Source of the DNA: Stenotrophomonas nitritireducens
GTDB lineage: Bacteria > Pseudomonadota > Gammaproteobacteria > Xanthomonadales > Xanthomonadaceae
Length of the DNA stretch: 64,000 nt
Assembly: GCF_001700965.1 (NCBI RefSeq)
Contig: NZ_CP016756.1
Span: 2,408,501 to 2,472,500 of the forward strand
Reading direction: 5' to 3'
Shown here: piece by piece, positions 19,111 through 31,400 of the stretch
Numbering within the stretch: position 1 is the stretch's first letter
Layout: each line of letters starts with the position of its first letter
Program-made: the position numbers and the translations under genes
The notes under the pieces: model-generated
Seen by the model: only the letters and a program-made list of their open reading frames with translations
Told to the model about the DNA's origin: nothing
Database searches by the model: none

Positions 19111-21258
19111 ATGACGCGTAAACCGCTTACCGCCGCGCTGGCGCTGGGCATGAGCCTGGCCGCTGTTGCCGCCCACGCCAACGAAGGCATGTGGATGCCG
19201 ACGCAGCTGCCGGAGCTGGCCAAAACGCTGAAGGAAGCCGGCTTCAAGGGTGATCCGACGCAGTTGGCCGATGTCACCGCGCCGCCGTTGAGTGCGGTGG
19301 TACGGGTGGGCGGCGGCACCGGCGCGTTTGTTTCCGACGACGGCCTGCTGCTGACCAATCACCATGTGGCTTATGGCGTTATCCAGTACAACGCCAGCAA
19401 AGAGCACAATTTCATTGATGACGGCTTCATCGCCCAAGGCCGCGACGATGAGCGCGCCGCCAATCCCGATTATCGGGTGCTGGTGACGGGGGGTTTCGAC
19501 AAGGTCACCGATGAGGTGCTCAAAGACGCGCGTGGCAAGACCGGTCGCGGTTACTACGATGCGGTGGAGAGCGCACGCAAGCGCATCGTCGCCGACTGCG
19601 AGGCCGAGGGCGGTGTGCGCTGCTCGGTGGCCAATATGTACTACGGCAGCGATTTCTACCGCATCCGCCAGCTGGAGCTGACCGATATCCGCCTGGTCTA
19701 TGCACCGCCGCGCGCGATCGGCAATTACGGCGACGAAGTCGACAATTTCATGTGGCCGCGCCACACCGGCGATTTCACCCTGCTGCGTGCCTATGTGGGC
19801 AAGGACGGCAAGCCTGCGCCGTACAGCAAGGACAACGTGCCTTACCACCCGCCGGCACATCTGAAGATGTCGCTGGATGGTCCCAAGGAAGGCGATTACG
19901 CGATGCTGGCCGGTTACCCGGGTACTACTTATCGGCTGCGCACCGCTGGCGAGTTCGCCAACCAGATCGATAGCGTGCTGCCGCGCCGCGTGGAGGTGTT
20001 CCAGCAGCTGATCGATGTGATCGAAGCGCAGGGCAAGACCAGTGCCGATGCACGCACCCGCTATGCCTCGCAGTTGCAGTCGCTGAAGAACAACCGCAAG
20101 CGTGCCGCCGGTGAACTCGAAGGCCTGCTGCGCAGCGATGCCAAGAGCCAGCGTGCGCAGGATGAGCAGGCGATGCTGGCCAGCGCCGATGGCAAGTACA
20201 AGGCGGATATCGACGCGCTGTTTGCCTCGTTGGCGGAGGAGCGCGCAGTTGGCAGCAGCGAATTCCTGGTCACCTTGATGTCCAGCCAGACCCAGCTGTT
20301 GCGCTCGGCGCTGCTGCTGGAGCGGCTGCGGGTGGAATCGCTCAAGCCCGACGCCGAGCGTGAGGCCGGTTACCAGCAGCGTGACCAGGCCTTGATTGAA
20401 GGCGTGCTCAAGCAGGTGCAGCGCCGCTACGACCCGACCGTCGAAAAAGCCCTGCTCACCGCATTGCTGACCCGCTACCAGCAGTTGCCGGATGCGCAGC
20501 GCGATGCGCATTACGACAACCTGTTCGGGCGCACCCCTGCCGAATTGGCCAAGCACTTGGACGAGCTGTACGCACAGACCAAGCTGGGCGACGAGGCGCA
20601 GCGCCTGTCGCGCTTCGAGGCCGCGCGCAAAGGCGGTTTCATCGAAGCCGACCCGCTGGTTTCGGTGGCCGCGGCGCTGGTGATGGCCCAGCTCAACGCC
20701 GAACGCGACAGCAAGGAGCGCGAAGGCGAACAACTGCGCCTGCGCCCGTCCTATATGCAGGCCTTGTTCGCCTGGCGCGCAAGCCAAGGCAGGGCGGTGT
20801 ATCCGGATGCCAACAGCACCCTGCGCATCAGCTACGGCAAGGTCGAAGCGCTGCACCCGCGTGATGCGGTCAGCTATGCGCCGGTCACCACCGTGGCCGG
20901 CATCGTCGAGAAAAACACCAATACGGTGCCGTTCGACGCGCCCAAGCCGCTGCTGGCGGCCATTGCCAAGGGGGATTTCGGCAGTACCGCCGACCCGGCC
21001 CTGAAGACCCAGACGGTCAACTTCCTGACCAACCTGGACACCACTGGCGGCAACTCCGGTTCCCCGGTGCTCAATGCCAAGGGCGAGCTGATTGGCCTGA
21101 ATTTCGACTCCAACTGGGAATCGGTCAGCGCCAGCTGGTGGTTCGACCCGCGCTACAAGCGCGCGGTGCACGTGGACATGCGTTACCTGCGCTGGCTGCT
21201 GGCCAAGGTCTACCCGGCGCCGGCGCTGCTGCAGGAAATGGGCGTGCCGGCGGAGTAA
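19111..21258 (+). CDS. S46-family dipeptidyl peptidase, DPP11-type specificity residue
   Basis: A 715-residue exopeptidase with a signal peptide (cleavage near AAHA-NEG), so it acts in the periplasm, releasing dipeptides from oligopeptide N termini. The chymotrypsin-like catalytic set is visible: His in LLTNHHVAYG (residue 84/85), Asp in PRHTGDF (about 221) and Ser649 in TTGGNSGSPVLN. In this family the residue 18 positions after the catalytic Ser separates DPP7 (Gly) from the Asp/Glu-specific DPP11 (Arg or Ser); here it is Ser667 in LNFDSNWE, so DPP11-type acidic P1 preference is predicted. Such enzymes serve amino-acid nutrition in non-fermenters. A terminator follows. Confidence 0.92.
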   Translation: MTRKPLTAALALGMSLAAVAAHANEGMWMPTQLPELAKTLKEAGFKGDPTQLADVTAPPLSAVVRVGGGTGAFVSDDGLLLTNHHVAYGVIQYNASKEHNFIDDGFIAQGRDDERAANPDYRVLVTGGFDKVTDEVLKDARGKTGRGYYDAVESARKRIVADCEAEGGVRCSVANMYYGSDFYRIRQLELTDIRLVYAPPRAIGNYGDEVDNFMWPRHTGDFTLLRAYVGKDGKPAPYSKDNVPYHPPAHLKMSLDGPKEGDYAMLAGYPGTTYRLRTAGEFANQIDSVLPRRVEVFQQLIDVIEAQGKTSADARTRYASQLQSLKNNRKRAAGELEGLLRSDAKSQRAQDEQAMLASADGKYKADIDALFASLAEERAVGSSEFLVTLMSSQTQLLRSALLLERLRVESLKPDAEREAGYQQRDQALIEGVLKQVQRRYDPTVEKALLTALLTRYQQLPDAQRDAHYDNLFGRTPAELAKHLDELYAQTKLGDEAQRLSRFEAARKGGFIEADPLVSVAAALVMAQLNAERDSKEREGEQLRLRPSYMQALFAWRASQGRAVYPDANSTLRISYGKVEALHPRDAVSYAPVTTVAGIVEKNTNTVPFDAPKPLLAAIAKGDFGSTADPALKTQTVNFLTNLDTTGGNSGSPVLNAKGELIGLNFDSNWESVSASWWFDPRYKRAVHVDMRYLRWLLAKVYPAPALLQEMGVPAE

Positions 21259-21270
21259 AATCGCAGGCGA

Positions 21271-21297
21271 GGGGCGGCGCGAAAGTGCCGCCCTTTT
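21271..21297 (+). terminator. rho-independent terminator of the S46 peptidase gene
   Basis: GGGCGGC (21272-21278) pairs with GCCGCCC (21287-21293) around a GCGAAAGT loop and is followed by TTTTCGTT, 13 bp after the stop codon. Confidence 0.85.
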
Positions 21298-21404
21298 CGT
21301 TCATAAAACGCCGTGTACCCCCGTTTCAGCGGTAACTGACATTACGCTAAGCTAAAATCCTAGATATACGTGGGCTGTTTACTTGAGCCCGACAGGGAGA
21401 GTGT

Positions 21405-22145
21405 GTGGCATCGGATCTGAACTTTGCGCCTGTTGGCGCAGCCAATCCCATGGCCTTGGCGCCGTTGCGTATCTGGATTGTTGGGAACCTGGAACTGCTG
21501 CAGCCGTTGTTGCCCTACGGTGCCCAGATCCAGGCCCTGGACAGCGTCGAAGCGCTGTACCGCGAGTTGGTGATCATCCCCTGCGACATCGTCGTGATCG
21601 ATACCACACGGGTCCGCACCGGCATGGTCGAGACCGTCGAGCACCTGCGCCGACGTGATGATCTGGGTGTGGTGCTGCTGGTGGACCCGCTTACCCCGCA
21701 GTTGATCGCCGATGGCCTGTGGGCTGGCGCCGATGCCTGCCTGCCGCACCGGCCAGACCCCGAGTTCCTGGCGGCCAAGCTGTACAGCCTGCGCCGGCGC
21801 CTGCCCGGTGAAGCCGCCCAACTGATGGAAAACGCAGGGCCCGGCGGCGACGCCGCCCCATGCTGGTCGCTGGAATCCGACGGCTGGGACCTGCGCGGGC
21901 CCAACGGGCAGGTGTTGGCGCTGACCGAGGCCGAGCGCGCATTTCTCAGTTTGCTGTTCTCCTCGCCGGCTGAAACCGTGGCCCGTGAACGCCTGATCGC
22001 CGCACTTACCGACCAGCCCTGGAGCTTCGACCCGCACCGGATCGAAGTGCTGGTGCACCGCCTGCGCAACCGCGTGCAGGCCGCTACCGGCTGTACCCTT
22101 CCGGTCCGCGCAGTTCGGGGTGCCGGTTACCGTTTGACGGCCTAG
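21405..22145 (+). CDS. OmpR-type winged-helix regulator with degenerate receiver domain
   Basis: A 246-residue protein with a receiver-like N-terminal half and an OmpR/PhoB winged helix at about 150-246 (LALTEAERAFLSLLFSSPAE, RIEVLVHRLRNRVQAAT, VRAVRGAGYRLTA). The receiver keeps an Asp at the phosphorylation-site position (IVVIDTTRVR) but lacks the acidic pair after the first strand (WIVGNLELL instead of a DD motif) and the Lys of strand 5 (CLPHRPDPEF). It is probably phosphorylation-independent. The GTG start is supported by AGGGAG (about 21394-21399). No kinase gene is adjacent. It lies directly upstream of, and in the same direction as, the giant surface-protein operon, which it may control. 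Confidence 0.82.
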   Translation: MASDLNFAPVGAANPMALAPLRIWIVGNLELLQPLLPYGAQIQALDSVEALYRELVIIPCDIVVIDTTRVRTGMVETVEHLRRRDDLGVVLLVDPLTPQLIADGLWAGADACLPHRPDPEFLAAKLYSLRRRLPGEAAQLMENAGPGGDAAPCWSLESDGWDLRGPNGQVLALTEAERAFLSLLFSSPAETVARERLIAALTDQPWSFDPHRIEVLVHRLRNRVQAATGCTLPVRAVRGAGYRLTA

Positions 22146-22476
22146 TTCACATTTTTAAATTCAGGGTTGATTCACTGATTTGAAGATGCGCCTGTTCACA
22201 TTTGTGACAGTCGATATAAGTGAATCCCAAGTTAAATCAACGTGATAGCTGTGTGAGGCGCCATGCCTCAGGTCCGCTGCGCAAGCGAGTGAGAGTTTCC
22301 GTCATATAACGGAACTGAATAGGCCCCGGCACGCCGTAAGAATCGCCGCCACCACGAGCACCCCCACGGTGCCGCCTCGGTAGTTCGTTTTTGGGGCGAA
22401 CTGCCTGACCACACGAATTTTCCCCGGGCTGCCATCTGGCGGCCCGTGCGCGCAGCGTTTGCACGAGGTTTGCACG
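22146..22476 (+). promoter_or_regulatory. 331-bp promoter and leader region of the giant surface-protein operon
   Basis: No gene is seen. The first 100 bases are unusually AT-rich for the window. TATAAG at 22215-22220 is a possible -10 element but has no good -35 partner; the inverted repeat TCACA-TT-TGTGA (22196-22207) takes that place. A partial second copy, GTTCACATTTTT, lies at 22145-22156. If the start is near 22227, the mRNA leader is about 250 bases long and includes a GC-rich stretch near 22420-22455 able to fold. Confidence 0.5.
22196..22207. promoter_or_regulatory. candidate operator TCACA-TT-TGTGA
   Basis: A perfect inverted repeat of 5 bases with a 2-base centre, located where a -35 element would be expected relative to TATAAG. 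The half-sites have the CRP/FNR-type TGTGA sequence but in the opposite (everted) order, so this is not a standard CRP site. The regulator gene immediately upstream is the obvious candidate for binding. Confidence 0.45.
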
Positions 22477-25400
22477 GTGAACAAGCAATTCAAGCAGGAC
22501 AGCGACGTCAGTCACTCTTTCGATGTGCCTACAGCGGGACGCCCGTCGCGGAGCTGGCTGCGGAAGGCGTGCCATGGTGGCCTGCGCGGGTTGGCGGCAT
22601 TGGGATTGATGGCCGGTTTGATGGCAGCAGCACCTGCCGCGCTGGCCTACAACGTCGGCCTGTCCTCGTTCCAGGATTCGACCAGCCCCTGGCTGATGGC
22701 CAATGGCGACCCCTCCGGCACCAATGAGGGCAGCAACCTGACGCCGCTGGGCGGCATCGTCGTCTATGACGCGGTGATCGCCAACATCGAGGCCAGCCCT
22801 GTTTTGGGCATTGCGGCGGTCTTCGACATGGCGCCGGGCATGACGGTCTACGAAATCCCGTCCAACTGCACCAGCCAGACAGCAACCTCCGGCGCATTGC
22901 GCATTGTCTGCACGTTTACCTCCTTGCCTGCATTGGGCACCCAGGCATTCCAGCTGAAGATGGCCACCAGCGGCATGGCCAAGTCGGTCGTCGGCGTGCA
23001 CGGCGCGGTGGGCCTGGCCAGCCAGGCGCCGACGCTCAATGAAAGTGTGCAGACGCTGGATCCGGCGACGCATGCGTTCTTCCAGGGCGACAGCAATATC
23101 AGCAACAACAAGCTGTCCGACAACACCACGTTGACCGATTCGGCCGATCTGGAACTGGTCAAGACCAGCAACCCGGCGGCGCCCGGCAGTGTCATTGGTG
23201 GCGGTGAAGTCACTTACACCTTGACCGTCACCAACAAGGGCCCCGGCCCGGCGAGCAATTTCAACGTCCGCGACAGTTTGCCGTCCGGCTTCACTGTGGT
23301 CGCCGGCAGTTTCCAGGGAGCGGGAGCAGGGTGGGCCTGGAATGCTGCCACCACCACCGCCACCCATGCCACTGGCTTGGCGGCAAATGCCTCCACCACC
23401 TTCAGCTTCAAGGCAAAGGCCGACATCTCGGCCGGTGATGTCACCAACCACGCGCTGGTCACCTCGGTCGGCACCATCGATACGCAGCCGAACAACAACC
23501 CGGCCCAGGCTGACACCCGCGTCAGGGCCGGTGCGGACCTGGGCGTGGATATTGCGTGGAGCAAGAGTCCGGCCACCACCGATCAGCCGCTGGATCTGAA
23601 GATCACCGTCACCAACAAGGGCCCGGAGACCGTCAACGATGCCGTCATCAAGGGCAGCCTGCCTGCAGGCATGCCGTGGAACGGTGTGGACGTCAGCCAG
23701 GCGCCAAGTTGGGCATGCGTCCCCGATGTGGCCGGTGCAGACCCGGTGCTCTTCACCTGTACGCGCCAGCCGGGCTTCAGCAAGTCCGCCAGCGGCGAAG
23801 TGATCACCATCAACAGCACGGCGCCGGCCACACCCGGCGATTACACCGCGTCGGCAACGGTGGATTCGGCCCTGCTTGAAGACCCGGTTACCACCAATGA
23901 CAGCGACAGCGCCACCGTCTCGGTGCTGGCCGATGGTGCCGACCTGGAACTGGGCAAGAGCAAGGTCAACCTGCAATCGTTGACCGATCCCGAGCTGGCA
24001 CCGAACAAGGTGCCTGCAGGCAATACCGTGGCCAGCGACATGCTGTCGACATTGACGCTGCGCAACAACGGACCGGCCGATGTCATCGGCAACGCCGAGA
24101 TCCAGGAACTGCTCGCTGAAGGCGAAGAATTCAAGAGTGTCCGCAACGGCAGCTTCGACTGTACCGCCGTACCTGCGGCGTGGAGTAGCGGCGTCCGCCA
24201 GTTGGTGACCTGTCGGCTGAAGGCTGCGGCCTATCCTTTCACGCTCGGGCAGACGCAGTCCCTGGAACTGATCACCCGTGCGCGGGAGCTGCCGACAGGC
24301 GGCGCCGGCGCTCTGCTGGTCAACAATGCCTGCACCGGAGGCACCATGCCGAACGGCTATGTTGGTTCGGCGATTGCCAATGAACCGACTACCAGCACGG
24401 GCGTGAACGCTGACAAGGTCACCGCCAACGACTGCGCCAGTGGTAATGGCGTGGCAGTCACCCAGGGCATCGCCAACCTGAAGGTGAGCAAGGAAACCCG
24501 CGCTCCGACCGCCGGCGACCGCGTGCTGAAGGTTACCGACACCGAGATGAGCTACATCATCACGGTCACCAACACCGGCGATGCCACCGCCGGCGTGGTG
24601 GTGAACGACAAGATCCCGGGCTGGTCAAACTTCACCAAGGCGTCGGTGACCAACACCGCCGGTTGGGCCTGCACGGCCGCGGAAACCGTCATCTGCCGTT
24701 CCAACGCGACGATGATGGCAAGTGGTGCCGTCAACACGATCACCATCAAGCTGACCCATACCGACGACGTTTCACCGGGCTTCCTTGTCGACAGCGTCGG
24801 CAAGACTGCCGCGTGCCCGAACGTGCCGCCGGCTGCGACGAACCAACCGCACTTCCATTGCAATACGGTGGGTGTCGGCATCGACGGTACCCAGCCCAAC
24901 TCCTTGGGCGAAGGTGACTGGACGGACAATTACGCCAGCGACTGGGTCAGTGCCGAGCGCTACGCGAACATGCAGACGCAGAGCAAAACCATCACCACCG
25001 GTCGTGATGACGGCCAGGCCGGCGTCAACTCGGTCTACCGCGTCGAATACAGGAATGACGGTCCCTCGGCAGTGCCGGGCGTGGTCATGCGTGACACCTT
25101 CCAGCTGCTCGCGGGCGACGCAGGCTTTGTGCTGATCGATGCGAAAACGGCCGGCAATGTGAGCTGCGCTGTTGTCAGCAAGGATGCTGGCATCGTCGAA
25201 ACCCAGGGGCAGGGCGGCATGTCCTACTCCAACAGCAACGCCGCACTGGAGCAGACCTTGACGGTCGCTTGCCCGGCGACAAACTTCGCCGCAGGCAGCG
25301 CGCAGACTCTCAACATCACCATTCGCCCCAACGTCAATACCGGCAACACCGGCCGTCATTTCGACAATACAGGCAATTTCACCATCGCTACCGGTACCGG

Positions 25401-28400
25401 TGCCGATTACCACGGCAGCGATGCCAATGGTGATTTCATCTACAACAGCAACACCGATGTCCGTGATGACACCAAGGATGCCCAGCTCACTTTCAAGCAG
25501 GGCGAGGCTGACCTCGCCGTGCAGAAGAAGGACGTGTTCGACACGTTCAAGGACCCGATCGGCTACGACGGCACCCAACCGGCGAAGAACGTACTGACCT
25601 ATATGCTGGAGGTCACCAATGGTGGCCCGTCCATCGCTACCAACGTGATTGCCAACGACTGGCTGACCCCGCCGGAAGGCAAGACCGTCAGCTTCGTCGG
25701 GGCCTCGGCCACCTCATCGACCAGCGATGCCGCCTACGGCTCGACGCTCTGTGCGGTACAGGGCCCGGCAACCGTGACCGGCAATGCGGCGAAGACCGCC
25801 AAGCTGCACGTGATCTGCACCCTGCCTGGCGCGGGATACGGCGGAAACAACGCGTCCGGCGTGATCTCCTCGACCACCGGCCAGAACAAGTCGTACGTCT
25901 ACCTGCGCTACCGCTATGAAACCGAACCGGGTGCCAGCGGCGACACGGTGAACAACCAGGTCGTGGTCAGTTCTTCGGAGCGCGATCCCCAGGCGGGCAA
26001 CAACGACGTCACCGAAACCACCACGCTGTACATGACCGCGGACATGGGCGTGGTCAAGACTATGGTCGCCACCGCGCCCAGCCTTGATCCGAGCGTGGCA
26101 TTGCCCCCCAGCGTTGACGTGGTCAGCATCAAGCAGGATTTCTGGTACGTGCTGACTGCCACCAACCATGGCTCGGGACAGAGCCTTGCCCGCGATCGTG
26201 CGAAGGCGAACGGCGGCGGCGGTACCGTCATTGTCGACACCTTGCCTGCGGGTGTGGTGGTCACCGATCCAGCGCAGATCCGTTGGCAGAAGACCGGCCC
26301 GGCGTTCACCGGTGCCTCGCAGAACGGCACCGGCCTCTGCACGCTGGCGTCGCGCACCATCACCTGTGAAGTCGGCGATGTGACCTTTGCCAGCGGCAAC
26401 CTGGGCACCGTGCGCATCATCGTGCCGTCCCGCTGGGACGCGTTGCCGCCAGGCAGCACCGCGCCGCTGGGCACCTCGAACAACACCGCCAAGGTCACCA
26501 CCGAGCAGATCGATCCGAACCCGGTCAACGACACCACCACCGTTCCGTTGAACGTGGTCAACCTGTCGATTGCCGGCGTCGTGTTCGTGGACAGCAATGG
26601 CGGCACCAGCGATGGCATCAAACAGGGCGCCGAAACGGGCATCAACGGCGTCACCATTACCCTGAGCGGCAAGGATTTCAACGGCACGGCGGTGAGCCGC
26701 ACGCTGACCACCGCGGGCGGTGGCGCATACCGTTTCGACAACCTGCCGCCGTCCGATGCCGCTGGCTACACCGTCACCCAGAGTCACGTGGCCGGTTACA
26801 GCAATGGCCTGGTGGCGCCGCCGACCACCGGCAACGATTCGGCAACCTTCAATCCCGGCTCGTACCTGGCTGCGGTGGATTCCACGTATGTAGCCGTGGT
26901 TACTCCGGGCGTGGTGGCAAACCTTGGCACCATCGGTACCAAGGGTGCTACGGCAATCAACTACAACTTCCCGAAAGTGCAGGCAGTCACGCTGTCCGGC
27001 TATGTCTATGCGGATATCGGCCTGAACAATGTGCGTGATGCGGGCACCGACCCGGCCATCAGCCCGGCCACCGTCGAGCTGCTGGACGCGAGCGGCAACC
27101 AGATCGCTTCGAAGACAACCGATGCAAATGGTTACTACGAATTCACCGAACTGCACCCAGGCCTGACCTACAGCCTGCGTGAGCCGTTGCCGGCCGGTTA
27201 CCAGGATCTGCCCACCGCGATCAATCCGGGCAGGATTGGCGGCGTGCCGTGCACGATCTGCACTACCCAGACCGTTGCGACCAATACCTCGCGCATCGAC
27301 AACATCAAGTTGGTGGCCGGTAGCGGCACCGAGTTCAACTTCGGCGAGGCGCAGGTGGCATCGGTAGCCGGTGTTGTCTATGTGGACCGCGAAGATCCCA
27401 CCGGCACTGGTCTGTATGACGGCAACGGCACTTACAACAGTGGCGTGGATCGCGGGCTGGGTGGTGTCCAGATCGACTTGTATGACGCTACCGGTACCAC
27501 CTTGCTGTCCACGACAACGACCGATGCAACCAGCGGAGCTTATGGCTTCGTCGACTTCAACGTGGCCTCTGGCAAAGTGGTTGCCGGTGCCATGTATCAG
27601 ATCAGCCAGACCCAGCCGATCGCTCTGCGCAGTGGCAAGGAAGCCACCAGCAATGTGATCAATACCATTCCAGTGCCTGTACTGGGTCTGCGGGCGCAGA
27701 ACTTCGGTGAGATCGCGGGCAACATCAGCGGCCGGATCTATCTGGATGCCACCAATAATGGCGTCTACAACCCGACCGACGCGGACCTGGACGGCGTAAG
27801 CGTCAGCCTGGGCGCCAACACCTTGAACGTGTTTGGCGAAGTAGTAGCTGCGCAGCAGACCGTTGCCGGCAAGTACGTGTTCCGCGACCTGCCCAGTGGC
27901 ACCTACGCGGTTACCGAGCAGACCCAGCCGCTGTACAACACCGCACCCACCTTGAACGGTGCAACCAACGCCGGCTCCGTCAGTGCCGGTGGTACCGCAG
28001 GTCTTGCAACCAGCAAAAGCGTGGTGCCGTCGGCTATCACCGGCATTGCCATCGCTGCCGGTGGTTCCTCGCCGGACAACAACTTCGGCGAGATCCTGCC
28101 GGTTTCCGTGGCCGGTACGGTTTTCATGGACGTCAACAACGACGGCGTCATGAGCGGTGCTGCCGAAGTCGGGCTGGACGGTGTACTGATCCAGCTGACG
28201 GGTGTGGACGATCTGGGCCCGGTCTCCACCACGATGGTGGTGCCGGTGAATACCGCCAATGGCGGCACCTTCCTGTTTGAAGGCCTGCGTCCGGGCACCT
28301 ATGTGCTGACCGAGCCGAATCAGCCGACCGGCACCGCCAACGGCATCACTACGGCCGGCACGGTATCGAACATCGCATCCGGCACCGCGACCCCGGTGAC

Positions 28401-31400
28401 CACGCTGCCCAGCGCCATTTCGGCCATCAACCTGACCGAGCCTGGCAGCGCGTCCATCGATAACCTGTTCGGTGAAACGCCGCGCGACAGCAGCATCAGC
28501 GGCAAGGTGTGGCTGGATACGAACGATGACGGCATCGTTGGCTCAAGTGAAAACGGCCTGGGCGGGGTGACGGTGACGCTGGAAGGCACCGCTACCGATG
28601 GCACCAAGATCAGCGAAACAATTACCACCAATCCAGACGGCAGCTATGCCTTTACCGGCCTGCCGCCGGGCCAGTACACCATCACCGAGCCAACCCAGCC
28701 GGCCAATACCGTGGACGGCAAGACCGTGCCCGGCAGCACCGGCGGTACCGCTGGCAAGCAGGGTGATCCGGCGTCGGTGATCAGCACAATCACGCTCGGT
28801 GTGACCACCCACTCGGTGGACAACAACTTTGCCGAGCTGCCGTCCGGCAGCATCAGCGGCCGCGTCTTCAACGACAGCAACGACAACGGCGTCATCGAGC
28901 CTGATGAAGTGGGTTACGCCAATGTCGATGTGGTGCTGACCGGCACTGACGACATGGGCGTGGCGGTCAACATGACGCTGAAGACCGACAAGAACGGTGC
29001 CTACAGCTTCGAAGGCCTGCGTCCGGGCACCTATGCGGTGACCGAACCGACCCAGCCGCCGGCAACGCTCAATGGCTTCACCACGGCAGGCTCCATCGGC
29101 GGGCAGCGCGTAGGCATGGCCACCGACAAGGCGACCGTGCCGTCGAAGATCAGCGCGATCACGCTGGCCATCGGCGCGAAGTCGATCGACAACAACTTCG
29201 GCGAGATCGGCGATTCGCCGGACATGCTGGTCAGCAAGTCGTCCACCACGGTCAAGTTCACCGTCAACAACGTGGCCACGTACACCATCCGCGTGCGCAA
29301 CGGCGGGCAGAAGCCGTCCTTCGGCGAGTACATCATCAAGGACCGCCTGCCGGTGGGCCTGAGCTTGGCCGAGATTCCGGCCGGCAATGGCTGGACCTGC
29401 AGCGGCGCGGTGGGCGATGCCCGCTTTGAATGCCGCAGCTCGGAAGTGGTCAACGCCGGTGCGACCTCGTTGTCGGACATCACCGTCAAGGCCAATGTCG
29501 CGGCGGAAGCGGCCCAGGCCGGCACCGTCAACAATGCGGTATTGATCGAGGGCGGCGGCGAGAACGAGTTCCGCACCCCGACCACCACCGAGCGCAACAC
29601 CTTTGAAGGGGATGTCAGCACGCTGCCGGTATGCGATACCGCCATCACCCAGAACGTCTGCCGCGTGCCCAACCAGGTACAGCTGTCGGCGTCGGTTGGC
29701 GGCACCGTGTGGTTCGACATCGGCAGCGAGGACACCTTGCTCGACGGCGGTGACGAGCGCCTGCATTCGTGGATCGTGGAGCTGGTCGACGCGGCCAGCG
29801 GCGTGGTGAGCAAGAACACCACCACCGCCGCCGACGGCAGCTATCGCTTTGGCGACGTGGTGCCGGGGCAGAAGTGGAACATCCAGTTCCGCGATCCGGT
29901 CTCCGGTGTGTTGTGGGCATGGCCGGTCAACAAGGAAACCGCCGGTGGCATGGGCGTGGCCTGTGATGCCGACAAGGCCATCAGCGGCAGCAGTGCCTCG
30001 GCCTGCCGCATCAGCGAGAACGGCTCCAGCCAGCTGCAGGTCGTGCTGGAAGCCGGTGTGCACATGCCACAGCAGAGCCTGCCGGTGGATCCGTCGGGCG
30101 TGGTCTATGACGCCACCACGCGTGATCCGGTGCCGGGCTCGATCGTGACCTTGTCGCCGGTTGGCGTGTGCAATGGCTACGACCCGAAAACCGCAGTGCT
30201 CAATGCCATGGCCGGTGGCTACCGCATTGAGGGCAATGCGATCTCGATGACGGTGGGCAGCAGCGGCTACTACCAGTTCATGTTCGGCCCGGCCGCGCCG
30301 GCACGCTGTGAGTTCCGCCTGACGGTAACGCCGCCGGGTGGCTACCAGTTCGTGTCGTCGATGATCCCGCCGCAGGACGGTTCACTGTCCCCGGCCGGTG
30401 CCGCTGGCAGCAGCCATCTGGTGCAGCCGCAGGCCAATGCGCCGACCGGCGCGGTGGGCACGCCTACCCAGTACTGGCTGAGCCTGTTCTCCGGTTCGGC
30501 AACGGCCGGCATCGTGCACAACCACATCCCGCTGGATACCGCCGAAGCCACCGGCCTGGTCATCACCAAGACCGGTGACCGCCAGACCGCTGAAATCGGT
30601 GACACCGTGCAGTACACCATCACCGTGCGGCAGACCGCCGGCAGTGCGCTGGCCACGGTCAACATCGTCGACACGCTGCCGCGTGGCTTCACCTATATCG
30701 ACGGCACTGGCCGCGTGGGTGGGCGTGCGGTGGACAACCCGCTGGGCAAGCCGGGCCCGCGCTTGGGCTTCAACCTGGGACCGATCGATGTGGGTGGACA
30801 GCTGGTGCTGACCTACCGCGTGCGCGTCGGTGTCGGTGCGCAGCAGGGTGATGGCATCAACCGTGCGCAGGCACATGGCTGCTCGATCACCGGTGGCTGC
30901 ATTGATCCGGTCGGCATGACGCCGGTACCGGGCTCGATTCCGTCCAACCGCGCCGAGTACCGCGTGCGAGTGACCGGTGGCGTGTTCACCGAGGAAGCCT
31001 GTGTGCTGGGCAAGATCTTCGTGGACTGCAACAACAACCACGTGCAGGACCGCGAAGAGCTGGGCATTCCGGGCGTGCGCATGTACTTCTCCAACGGCAC
31101 CTGGATGATTTCCGATTCCGAAGGCAAGTACAGCTATTGCGGCCTGACCCCGCAGAGCCACACCTTGAAGGTGGACCCGTCCACCTTGCCGGTGGGCGCC
31201 CGCCTGACCACCAGCAGCAACCGCAACCTGGGTGATGCCGACAGCCTGTTCCTCGACCTGAAGAACGGTGAGCTGCACCGCGCCGACTTCGTCGAGGGCA
31301 GCTGCTCCAACCCGCTCTTGGAGCAGGTGAAGGCGCGTCGTACCCAGGGTGAGGTGCGCGCACCGGAAACCGAAACCGGGCAGTCGCAGCTGCGTTTTGA

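Noticed and set aside
22196..22207. A CRP site before the giant gene
   Set aside because: The half-sites are in the reverse order and too close together for CRP; kept only as an operator for an unknown regulator.
26560..29219. Isopeptide-bond-forming CnaB domains
   Set aside because: The Glu and Asn positions are kept in most units, but the first-strand Lys is not; calcium-type SdrD-B units fit better.
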